From: Actinokineospora globicatena
Lineage (GTDB): Bacteria; Actinomycetota; Actinomycetes; Mycobacteriales; Pseudonocardiaceae
Direction of reading: 5' to 3'
Assembly: GCF_024171945.1 (NCBI RefSeq)
Contig: NZ_JAMTCR010000002.1
Coordinates: 1,674,001 to 1,738,000, forward strand
DNA length: 64,000 nucleotides
Part shown: one piece after another, positions 19,086 through 25,980 of the stretch
How positions within the stretch are numbered: position 1 is the stretch's first letter
Layout: every line of letters starts with the position of its first letter
Notes under the pieces: generated by a model
What the model was told of the DNA's origin: nothing
Database searches by the model: none
The model's input: only the letters and a program-made list of their open reading frames with translations
Position numbers and translations under genes: made by a program

Positions 19086-19901
19086 GTGACCTTCATCCCG
19101 TGGCCGATCCCCGAGCCGGACTTACCGGCGAGCGTCAACTCTGTCCTGGCTGAGGCGGCCAACGCCGCTGTTGCCGCGTACCGGACCGCGCGCCGCATGC
19201 TCATCCGGCCGGAGTTGTCCGAAGAGGTCGCGATGGGCGCTGACGGCACCCCGACCATGCGCGTCGACTCGCTGGTCGAGGACGCTATCGCCGAGTCCGC
19301 GCAGAGCAACCGGGTCAACCTCTTGTCCGAAGAGGCTGGCTTCATCGACAACGGCTCGTCGACGACTCTTGTCATCGACCCGCTGGACGGGTCTGCCAAC
19401 GCCGCGTCCGGGGTACCGCTGTCTTGTTTCTCCGGCGTGCTGACCCGCGACTCGATCGCGGTCGAGGCGATGACCGTGTGGCTGGACACCGGCCGGGTGT
19501 GGTGGGCGAAGGTCGGCCAGTCCACTCCGTACCGCACGACCGGTCGCACGACCCTGGACGGCGCCGCGGTGTCGCTGCTGCGGCCCAAGCGCAACAACGG
19601 CGAGGCCTGGCAGCGGGTGGCCGCGCGCGCCGGTCGGCTGCGCATCCTGGGCACGACCTGCCTGGAGACCGCCTTGGTCGCCGAGGGCTCGGTGGACGCC
19701 TTCGCCGACCCGGGGTCGGACACGCTGCGCATCGTCGACCTGGCCGCCGCGCTCGTGCTGGTCCCGGCCGCCGGTGGCGCGGTGATCGACGCGCACGGCA
19801 GGCCGCTGGACTTCGACCCGGACCTGACCCGCCGCTGGTCAGGCATCGCGGCGGCCACCTCCGCGCTGGCCGACCAACTGGCGGAGGCGGTCCTGGGGTG
19901 A
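19086..19901 (+). CDS. Inositol monophosphatase-family protein
   Basis: The GTG at 19086 is chosen because an upstream GTG falls in the mdh terminator stem; the protein is then 271 residues. It shows the three metal motifs of the family: LLSEEAGF, VIDPLDGSANAASGVP (DPxDGTxN type), and DTLRIVDLAAALVLVPAAGG in place of the usual WDxAAG block. The Trp-Asp of that third motif is Ile-Val-Asp, a mild departure. Relatives dephosphorylate inositol phosphates, fructose-1,6-bisphosphate, PAP or histidinol phosphate. The exact substrate cannot be decided here. Confidence 0.75.
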   Translation: MTFIPWPIPEPDLPASVNSVLAEAANAAVAAYRTARRMLIRPELSEEVAMGADGTPTMRVDSLVEDAIAESAQSNRVNLLSEEAGFIDNGSSTTLVIDPLDGSANAASGVPLSCFSGVLTRDSIAVEAMTVWLDTGRVWWAKVGQSTPYRTTGRTTLDGAAVSLLRPKRNNGEAWQRVAARAGRLRILGTTCLETALVAEGSVDAFADPGSDTLRIVDLAAALVLVPAAGGAVIDAHGRPLDFDPDLTRRWSGIAAATSALADQLAEAVLG

Positions 19902-19954
19902 GGTAGGGCCCTGTGAGACGCTGGGGAGGCAGGATTGACCGATGGGGAGTACCG

Positions 19955-20383
19955 ATGGCCGCTCGGGCTAGATGCGCCGTGATTGTCGTGGGCCTCGCAC
20001 TCGCCGCGTGCACCACCCCCGAGGCGGCTCCCTTACCCGCTACGGCAGGCCCCAACTCGCTCCCCGGTGGCTCTAGCGCCCATGGCGCGCCTCAGCAGTT
20101 CGTGCAGATCGGCGAGTCTTTTCCCTACCGGCTCATGAGCCACTGCGGGATCAAGTACGCGACGTTCGCCGGTCAGAACTGGGTCGCCGAGCAGACCTGG
20201 CCGGACCCGGAGCGCGTCCCCGACTTCGACGGCAAGGTCGTCAACGACGGTTTCGTCTCCGGCCGGGTCGTCCTGCTCGACGACCGGACCCTGCGGTTCA
20301 AGGTCGACCCCGCGACCATCGCCGGGAAGCCGACCGAGGTCATCTTCCACCCCACGGACGTCGAGATCCCTCTCTGCAAGTAG
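19955..20383 (+). CDS. Small lipoprotein (first of a tandem paralogous pair)
   Basis: The chosen ATG at 19955, with GGGGAG about 6 bases upstream, gives 142 residues. It begins with a lipoprotein signal ending in LALAAC. After a Pro/Ser linker comes the conserved part FPYRLMSHCGIKYATFAGQN, then TWPDPERVPDF, a V-x-x-D-G-F-x-S-G-R motif, LDDRTLRFKVDP and EIPLCK. The two Cys residues (SHCG and LCK) probably form a disulfide outside the cell. The next gene encodes a paralogue with the same landmarks. The function is unknown. Confidence 0.75.
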   Translation: MAARARCAVIVVGLALAACTTPEAAPLPATAGPNSLPGGSSAHGAPQQFVQIGESFPYRLMSHCGIKYATFAGQNWVAEQTWPDPERVPDFDGKVVNDGFVSGRVVLLDDRTLRFKVDPATIAGKPTEVIFHPTDVEIPLCK

Positions 20384-20439
20384 TGCTGCAACGTCAGCCG
20401 GTAGTGAGTACGTCTCCTTGGTGTCGGTAGAGCTGACTC

Positions 20440-20844
20440 ATGGGGGATGTTGTGAGAGTTCGGTACTTCGCGATAGCCGTAGGTGTCGCCTTCGCGGCCG
20501 GGTGCACCCAGCCACCAGCGGTCGTGGAATCCATACCGTGGACTGGCCCTGCGCCTGTCCTCACGACTGAGGCGAAGTCGGCGCCGTTCCGCCTGTACAC
20601 GCATTGCGACATCAGGTTCGTGCGGTACAACGGCCAGGCCTGGGCGGCCGAGCGCGAGTACCCCGACCCGACTCGCGCACCTGGCCCGGACGGTTCCACG
20701 GCCTACGACGGCTACATCTCCGGCCGGATGGTGGAGGTCGACGAACGCACCCTGCGGTTCGTGACCGACCCGGGGTTCGTCATCGGTGAACCCGCCGAGG
20801 TCGTCTTCCACCCGACAACCGCCGAGATCCCGCTGTGCGCCTAG
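20440..20844 (+). CDS. Small lipoprotein (second of the tandem pair)
   Basis: The 134-residue protein has a signal ending in FAAGC and the same landmarks as the gene before it: FRLYTHCDIRFVRYNGQA, YPDPTRAP, YDGYISGRMVEVDERTLRF and EIPLC. Both Cys residues are kept, and the two proteins differ mainly in the linker. The start may instead be GTG at 20452, where GGGGGA lies just upstream. The stop overlaps the end of the convergent oxidoreductase by four bases. The function is unknown. Confidence 0.75.
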   Translation: MGDVVRVRYFAIAVGVAFAAGCTQPPAVVESIPWTGPAPVLTTEAKSAPFRLYTHCDIRFVRYNGQAWAAEREYPDPTRAPGPDGSTAYDGYISGRMVEVDERTLRFVTDPGFVIGEPAEVVFHPTTAEIPLCA

Positions 20845-21794
20845 AAGGTGAGAACGGTCTTGCCCACGATCTTGTGCGCGGTGAAGTCCGTGAGCGCGGT
20901 GGCCGCGTCCCGGTAGTCGTAAGCCGTCGTGGGGATGGTTAGCCCTGCCGCGATGACAGCGGTGAGGTCGGCGGCGAACCGGTCGTTGGGAGCTACGTTG
21001 AAGAGCCGCGTTCGCCGCCCCTTACCGAGTCCGACGAATCTGCTGGCCTCCCACAGCACGATCCGGCCCAGGATGACGAGGTAGGGCAGGAGTCCTTTGT
21101 TGGGCTTGTCAGCTGTAGATGCGTTGCCGTAGCTGACCAGCGTGCCGCCTCTATTGAGGTGTCGGTAAGAGTCGACGAGGTGCGTGCCGCCGATGTGGTC
21201 GAAGATGACGTCCGCGTGCACGTCGACCGGTTGCCGGTAGTCCAGTGCGGTCGCCCCCAGCTTTCGGACGACATCCAGATTGGCCGCTGACGACGTGCCG
21301 ACGACCGACGCGCCCGCCTGGACCGCGATCTGGGTGAGTAGTTGGCCGACTCCGCCGGAGGCACCGTGTACGAGCACGGTTTGCCCTGCCTTCACGTGTG
21401 CGACCTGGTGAGCCATCCGCCAGGCAGTGACACCGTTGGTGATCAGCCCTGCCACAGCGATGGGGTCTACGTCGTCGGGCAACGTGACCAAGGCTGACGG
21501 CGCTAGCTGTACCTGGCTGGCCCAGCTCCCACGCCGGGGCATCGCCGCGACCAGCGTGCCCACGGCAGGACCACCCGGGACAGTCTCGGTAACCCTCCCG
21601 ACCAGGTCGTACCCGCTGACGAACGGGAACTTGGGCTGCGAATAGAACTGTCCCGCGGCCATCTCGCTGTCCGCCGTGCCCAGCCCTGCCGCGATGACGT
21701 CGATGAGTACCTTCGCCGGGTCCCGCACTAGAGGCGCGTCCTGGACCTCTAACACCTCGGGTCCACCCGGTCTTGTGGTCACAACCTGCTGCAT
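20841..21794 (-). CDS. Zinc-less medium-chain dehydrogenase (quinone oxidoreductase-like)
   Basis: The 317-residue protein belongs to the MDR superfamily. It has a GroES-like N-terminal half (VSGYDLVGRV) and an NADPH-binding half with VLVHGASGGVGQLLTQIAVQ. The AXXGXXG-type sequence ASGGVG and the absence of the zinc ligands place it with the quinone oxidoreductase/enoyl reductase branch. Such enzymes reduce quinones or activated enones and are commonly induced by reactive electrophiles. A perfect-arm palindrome lies 20-34 bases upstream of the start and is a likely operator. No regulator gene is adjacent. Confidence 0.85.
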   Translation of the reverse strand: MQQVVTTRPGGPEVLEVQDAPLVRDPAKVLIDVIAAGLGTADSEMAAGQFYSQPKFPFVSGYDLVGRVTETVPGGPAVGTLVAAMPRRGSWASQVQLAPSALVTLPDDVDPIAVAGLITNGVTAWRMAHQVAHVKAGQTVLVHGASGGVGQLLTQIAVQAGASVVGTSSAANLDVVRKLGATALDYRQPVDVHADVIFDHIGGTHLVDSYRHLNRGGTLVSYGNASTADKPNKGLLPYLVILGRIVLWEASRFVGLGKGRRTRLFNVAPNDRFAADLTAVIAAGLTIPTTAYDYRDAATALTDFTAHKIVGKTVLTF

Positions 21795-21813
21795 GTTTCA
21801 ACCATACACGAAA

Positions 21814-21828
21814 GTTAGAGCATCTAAC
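21814..21828. promoter_or_regulatory. Palindromic operator upstream of MDR oxidoreductase
   Basis: GTTAGA-GCA-TCTAAC has perfect 6-bp arms. It is A/T-rich against a GC-rich background and lies 20-34 bases before the oxidoreductase start. The form suits a TetR- or MarR-type dimer. The regulator is not identified. Confidence 0.55.
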
Positions 21829-22124
21829 ACGAGCTTGTTCGACCGCTGACCCCGTCATGGTGGGGCGTGTGGACAGTCCACTTGACGCGGAGCCCGAGGG
21901 GGCGCTGCGGGGCGGCCGGACACCTGAGTGCACAGACGGGTGACTTTGCTCCCCGGCTACACGGAGGTAAGTAAAAAACGCGGGCCAAATCGTAGCTCGA
22001 ACGGGGCTGTATCCCCCGATAGCGTGAACCCGAGTCCAATGGCATCACGGGCTGCCGCCGAATGCGTTTCCCTGCTGAAGGTTCGCCAAGCCGACGCGCG
22101 AACACCAGGACAGGAGGCAACGAG

Positions 22125-22529
22125 ATGACCAACGACGCCGAGCACTCCGAGCAGATCATCTCGCACTACGGCGGGACTACTCCTGTCCGCTCGCGCTGGA
22201 CCTACCGGGCCTCCGAGCCCTACACCGTCGTCGCCGCCTTCCAGGCCGACGCCGACCGGTGGGTCGAGTGGATCTTCGGTCGCGACCTGCTCGCCGAGGG
22301 CCTGGTCCGCGCCGCTGGTGACGGCGACGTGCGGCTGGCCCCGGTGACCACCGGCGGGACCGCCAAGCTGGCGCTGGAGATCGAGTCCCCGGACGGCCAC
22401 GCCGTGCTGGAGCTCGACCACGCCGCGGTGCAGTCGTTCTTCGCCACCACCACGGCCATGGTGCCGCTGGGCGGCGAGGCTGACTTCTTCGACATCGACG
22501 CGCTGATCGAGGAGATCACCAACGTCTGA
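22125..22529 (+). CDS. SsgA-like (SALP) sporulation/cell-division regulator
   Basis: The 134-residue protein starts at ATG behind CAGGAGG. It has the SALP core, with WTYRASEPYTVVAAFQADAD, then WIFGRDLLAEGL and RLAPVTTGGTAKLALEIESP. The acidic end DFFDIDALIEEI is also typical. SALPs recruit FtsZ and control septum placement and peptidoglycan events in mycelial actinomycetes. Their presence is a marker of a sporulating or mycelial lineage. The size and single-domain form match SsgA/SsgB, but which paralogue it is cannot be told without a tree. A strong terminator follows. The 330 bases upstream hold its promoter region and the MDR operator. Confidence 0.85.
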   Translation: MTNDAEHSEQIISHYGGTTPVRSRWTYRASEPYTVVAAFQADADRWVEWIFGRDLLAEGLVRAAGDGDVRLAPVTTGGTAKLALEIESPDGHAVLELDHAAVQSFFATTTAMVPLGGEADFFDIDALIEEITNV

Positions 22530-22605
22530 GCCACCCCGCCAACCCTGACCCATGTGGACGGACAGCGCCGAGGGGGTGGCCGGTGAACTCGATAGGCATA
22601 ACGGA

Positions 22606-22644
22606 GCCGACGGCCGCCTGCGCACCAGGCGGCCGTCGGCTTTT
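22606..22644 (+). terminator. Rho-independent terminator of the ssgA-like gene
   Basis: GCCGACGGCCGCCTG (22606-22620) and CAGGCGGCCGTCGGC (22626-22640) form a perfect 15-bp stem with a 5-base loop, followed by TTTT. It lies between the convergent ssgA-like gene and a lipoprotein gene. Confidence 0.9.
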
Positions 22645-22649
22645 CCGGC

Positions 22650-23018
22650 TCAGCCGCAGGCCTGGGCCAGGGTGGTGAACGCGGTGAGCTTCTGCTGCGC
22701 CCAGTTGGTGACCGTGGTCGGGTCGAGGTTGGGCACGCTCAGCGACTGGACCTGCTCGGCCATGCCGTTGATGGCGTCGCGCAGCGTGGTGTCCGCCGCC
22801 CGCTCGGCGAGGCCGGTGAGTTCCTCCGAGGTCTTCTTCGCGTCTTGGGCGGTCTGCTCGAGGTTCTGCGTGCTCGGGCTGAAGTTCGCCAGCCGGAGCG
22901 CTTCGAGGCAGATGCTGGTCTTGTCGGCCGCGTTGCCTGCGTCCTGGACCGCTTGACACGCGGTGAGCGCGCCGAGCAGGGCCGCCGCGCTGAGCGCCGT
23001 GATCAGCCGGTGTCGCAC
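22650..23018 (-). CDS. Small helical lipoprotein
   Basis: The 122-residue protein starts at GTG. It has a lipoprotein signal (LITALSAAALLGALTAC). The rest looks helical: EQTAQDAKKTSEELTGLAER and RDAINGMAEQVQSLSV, ending in TLAQACG. Cys residues in the ICLEAL segment and at the end may pair. It lies downstream of, and on the same strand as, the membrane-anchored Ser/Thr kinase gene, 52 bases away. No family was recognised. Confidence 0.7.
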   Translation of the reverse strand: MRHRLITALSAAALLGALTACQAVQDAGNAADKTSICLEALRLANFSPSTQNLEQTAQDAKKTSEELTGLAERAADTTLRDAINGMAEQVQSLSVPNLDPTTVTNWAQQKLTAFTTLAQACG

Positions 23019-23070
23019 TGTGCCCCCTGGGGAGAGTGGGTATTTTGCCTAGAATATCCGGTTTGCCGGA

Positions 23071-24489
23071 TCAGCCGGTGGCGAAGGCGCTCCCGTCCGG
23101 TGGCTCGCCCTCCCCGGGCCGGGCCAAACAGTACAGGTAGAGGCGGTCCGGGCTGCCCGTTTTGCTGGGCAGGATCGTGATCTGCCAGCCGCTGGTGTCC
23201 GCGCCCTGCCGGGTCCGCGCGGCCATCACCTCGGCCGTGCAGATGCCGCTGACCTCGGGCAACGCGGCCAGGTCGGTACCGGTCATGTCCTGCGCGCCGG
23301 TCGGCAGCCAGGTCCCGGTGAACGCCTGCCAGTTGTGCTCGCCCGCGCAGTCCAGCGGCTTGGCCTTGATGTCGACGTCGGCGATGTTCACGAGCCCGCC
23401 GAAGCACTTGTCCGTGACGCAGAAACCGCTCTTGTCGCTACCTGCGCACGCGGTCATCCCCGGTGGCGGGGTCGCTGCGGCCTGCGCGGTGGTTGACGGT
23501 GTAGTAGTCGTCTGCGGTTGAGTCTTCGTGCCGGTCAGAGTGCTGCCGAAGAACCCCGCGGCTAGAAGTGCAGGTACGGCTACCGCAGCGGCAGTGATCC
23601 GGACCGCGCGCGCCCGGTTACTCGCAACATGGGGGAGCGGCCGGATGGGCCGTAGGCCGTCGAGTTCGTCTCTTAGCTGCCTCGCGTCCGTTGTGCGTCG
23701 TGACGAGTCGGACGCAAGAGCGTTGAGCAGCGCGGCATTGAAGGCAGGGGGCGCGTCGGGGATCGGCGCTACCGGCGCGCGGAGGGCCGCGATCAGACTG
23801 TCGAGGGACTGCGCGGGCCACGGAATGTCGCGGGGACGGTTACCGGTCGCGAGCGTGTAGAGCGTCGCCGCTAGGGAGTAGATGTCTCCGGCAGCGCTAG
23901 GGGCGGCGTGGGCGAAGACCTCGGGTGCGGCGTAGTAGGGACTGAGAGCGCCTACGGTGACAGTGCTTTCCGCGTGCGCGTCGAGGATCGCGGCGAGACC
24001 GAAGTCCGCGAGCTTCACCGCACCGAACGAGTTGACCAGGATGTTCGCGGGCTTGATGTCCCGGTGCAGGATCCCCACCTGGTGCGCCTGCGCGAGCGCG
24101 TCCGCAAGCCGCGCCCCCATCTCCGTAACCTCCGCGACCGGCAACCGCCCACGCTGCGCCAAGACGTCCGCCAGCGACCCACCGGTGCACAACTCCATGA
24201 CGATGTAAGGCCTACCGTCCGCGGTAACACCGGCGTCGTAGACGTTAACGACATGCGGGTGCCCCGACAGCCTCGCCGCCGCCCGCGCCTCCCGAAGGAA
24301 CCGATCCCGGTCCCGATCGGTCTGCAGCACCCGGTTGTCGACCTTCACGGCGACATCGCGCTGCAACCGGTCCTGACGAGCGAGGAAGACGGTCCCGAAC
24401 CCGCCCTGCCCCAGCGGCCCACCCAGGCTGAGCCCAGCAATCACCGGAGGTCGGGGTGTCACATGCACGAGAGGAATGTACTTCCACAC
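23071..24489 (-). CDS. Membrane-anchored Ser/Thr protein kinase with extracytoplasmic Cys-rich domain
   Basis: The protein is about 472 residues. Kinase domain, about residues 18-280: GQGGFGTVFLA (P-loop), AVKV (Lys), HRDIKPANILV (catalytic loop), DFGLA and APE. A single membrane helix follows (VRITAAAVAVPALLAAGFFG, about 300). After a Thr-rich linker, the outer domain has about six Cys residues (ACAGSDKSGFCVTDKC, LDCAGEHNWQAF, GICTAE, LYCLARPG). It is a PknB-like sensor kinase of the Hanks type; its ligand is unknown. The start is uncertain: GTG at 24489, 24468 or 24462, none with a good Shine-Dalgarno. Confidence 0.85.
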   Translation of the reverse strand: MWKYIPLVHVTPRPPVIAGLSLGGPLGQGGFGTVFLARQDRLQRDVAVKVDNRVLQTDRDRDRFLREARAAARLSGHPHVVNVYDAGVTADGRPYIVMELCTGGSLADVLAQRGRLPVAEVTEMGARLADALAQAHQVGILHRDIKPANILVNSFGAVKLADFGLAAILDAHAESTVTVGALSPYYAAPEVFAHAAPSAAGDIYSLAATLYTLATGNRPRDIPWPAQSLDSLIAALRAPVAPIPDAPPAFNAALLNALASDSSRRTTDARQLRDELDGLRPIRPLPHVASNRARAVRITAAAVAVPALLAAGFFGSTLTGTKTQPQTTTTPSTTAQAAATPPPGMTACAGSDKSGFCVTDKCFGGLVNIADVDIKAKPLDCAGEHNWQAFTGTWLPTGAQDMTGTDLAALPEVSGICTAEVMAARTRQGADTSGWQITILPSKTGSPDRLYLYCLARPGEGEPPDGSAFATG

Positions 24490-24534
24490 CCAGGACCGGC
24501 GGACCCGCCACCAGCCCCACCAGCCGCCTACCGG

Positions 24535-25116
24535 TCATCCCGAGCTCTTCGCCGCCAACTTGGCCGCCTTCTTGAAGTCCCGCACCTCACCCAAACTCGC
24601 CGCATCGACCACATCGGCCACCGACCGCCTGGACCCCTTGAGCCCGTAATCCCCGGCCGCCGCCCGCCACCCAGCAGGAGCGACACCCCGCTGCTTCCCC
24701 AACAGCGCAAGGAAGATCTTCGCCTTCTGCTCCCCAAACCCAGGCAGAGCCTTCAAGCGCTTGAGAACCTCAGCGCCATCAGGCGCATCACGCGTCCAGA
24801 TCGCCTCAGTCTCACCCCCATAGTTCTCGACGATGTACTGACACAACACCTGAACCCGCTTCCCCATCGACCCCCCATACCGATGAATAGCAGGCGGCGT
24901 AGTAGCCAGAGCAACGAACGCATCGGGGTCGTAGTCAGCTATTTCATGAACATCAAGCTTGCCTCCAAGCCGACCGAAGAGCTTGTACGGCCCCCTGAAA
25001 GCAATCTCCATCTGTATCTGTTGATCTAGGAGCATCCCCAAGAGCAGGGCCAAGGGCGACCGTTCGAGGAGGGCGTCGGCCTCGGGGTCTTGGGCTATGC
25101 AGATCTTCGGGGTCAT
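24535..25116 (-). CDS. HhH-GPD-type base excision repair protein
   Basis: The 193-residue protein contains the helix-hairpin-helix LPGFGEQKAKIFLALLG at about residues 123-139, typical of the HhH-GPD DNA glycosylase superfamily. It lacks the C-terminal Cys4 iron-sulfur motif of endonuclease III. The canonical Lys/Asp placement after the hairpin is not clear. Actinobacteria carry a group of such short HhH-GPD proteins without proven activity. Base excision repair is inferred from the fold. It lies 45 bases upstream of, and on the same strand as, the kinase gene. Confidence 0.75.
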   Translation of the reverse strand: MTPKICIAQDPEADALLERSPLALLLGMLLDQQIQMEIAFRGPYKLFGRLGGKLDVHEIADYDPDAFVALATTPPAIHRYGGSMGKRVQVLCQYIVENYGGETEAIWTRDAPDGAEVLKRLKALPGFGEQKAKIFLALLGKQRGVAPAGWRAAAGDYGLKGSRRSVADVVDAASLGEVRDFKKAAKLAAKSSG

Positions 25117-25263
25117 GGGGTAGGAGCATATCGGCGTGTGGGTGCCTTCCAGTCGACTTGGCGTAGCTCGATCAGGGTGGGCGACGCAGCCTGTATGGGG
25201 CGGCGTTGTCGGGCGTGTGGACGGTCGGGCAGGGCTGCACCCTGATGTGCGTCTGGGAGAGCG

Positions 25264-25707
25264 TCAGAATCTCCAGATCAGCCACCCGCCCAGGGTTGCC
25301 TCCAGGTCGGTCGGGTGCGCTGTTCCCGAGCCCTGGCTGACCCCGATGGCGATCACGATGACCATTGCCAGCAACCGCAACGGCATGAACGCGTCGCCCT
25401 GGAGGCGGTATTCGGTCGCGAGGAACACCGGGACGAAGATCACCAAGCTGGCGACCAGTTTCACCCAGTCCCAGAACGCCAGGTCGATCGCCGCTGTGGT
25501 GTGGCCGAAGGCGCTCGCGACCAGGAACAGCACCGCGTACGCCGCGGCTGTGTAGCCCCAGTGCAGCGCGGGCCAGTACTCCCGGTCGTCGGCCTGGTAC
25601 AGGTGGATGTCACCGTGGATATCCCCTGCTTGGACGACGTTGTGAGACTGCCCGGAGTGGGTGTTGTAAGTGTGCCCGGGCTCGTCCTCGTCGTCCCAGT
25701 CGTTCAT
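25264..25707 (-). CDS. Membrane protein with N-terminal amyloid-signalling-like motif
   Basis: ATG at 25707 is preceded by GGGGGATGG, giving 147 residues. The first 40 residues are acidic and polar and hold SGQSHNVVQAGDIHGDIHLY. Its V-V-Q-A-G core resembles the RHIM-like bacterial amyloid motifs (BASS type) reported for actinobacterial NLR and effector genes. Three or four hydrophobic helices follow (YTAAAYAVLFLVASAF, WVKLVASLVIFVPVFLATEY, LRLLAMVIVIAIGVSQ). The layout suggests a membrane protein recruited through an N-terminal prion-like motif. It is divergent from the 553-residue gene next door. No Pfam-type family was recognised; the amyloid reading is inference. Confidence 0.65.
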   Translation of the reverse strand: MNDWDDEDEPGHTYNTHSGQSHNVVQAGDIHGDIHLYQADDREYWPALHWGYTAAAYAVLFLVASAFGHTTAAIDLAFWDWVKLVASLVIFVPVFLATEYRLQGDAFMPLRLLAMVIVIAIGVSQGSGTAHPTDLEATLGGWLIWRF

Positions 25708-25980
25708 CTTCGTCCATCCCCCAGTTCGCCCGTGCGCTCCCGAGAAGCACGGTAGCCGCGGTGGGGGCCGCTTGATCAAATCAAGGTCGCCCGGTTCACC
25801 GCTTTGGGCTAGTGGGTCGCCACCAGGTGAGTTCGAGGCGGTCCGGGGTGTTGCCCGTTGTGGTGAAGGGGCTTGGTGGGTGGCCTGTGCGGGGGTGGGG
25901 CCTGCTGGTGGTCGGGGTTGGTGAAACGTCTGCGAAGCCGGGGCGACGTATGGTGTACGCGGAAGATGATGGGAGTTGAC

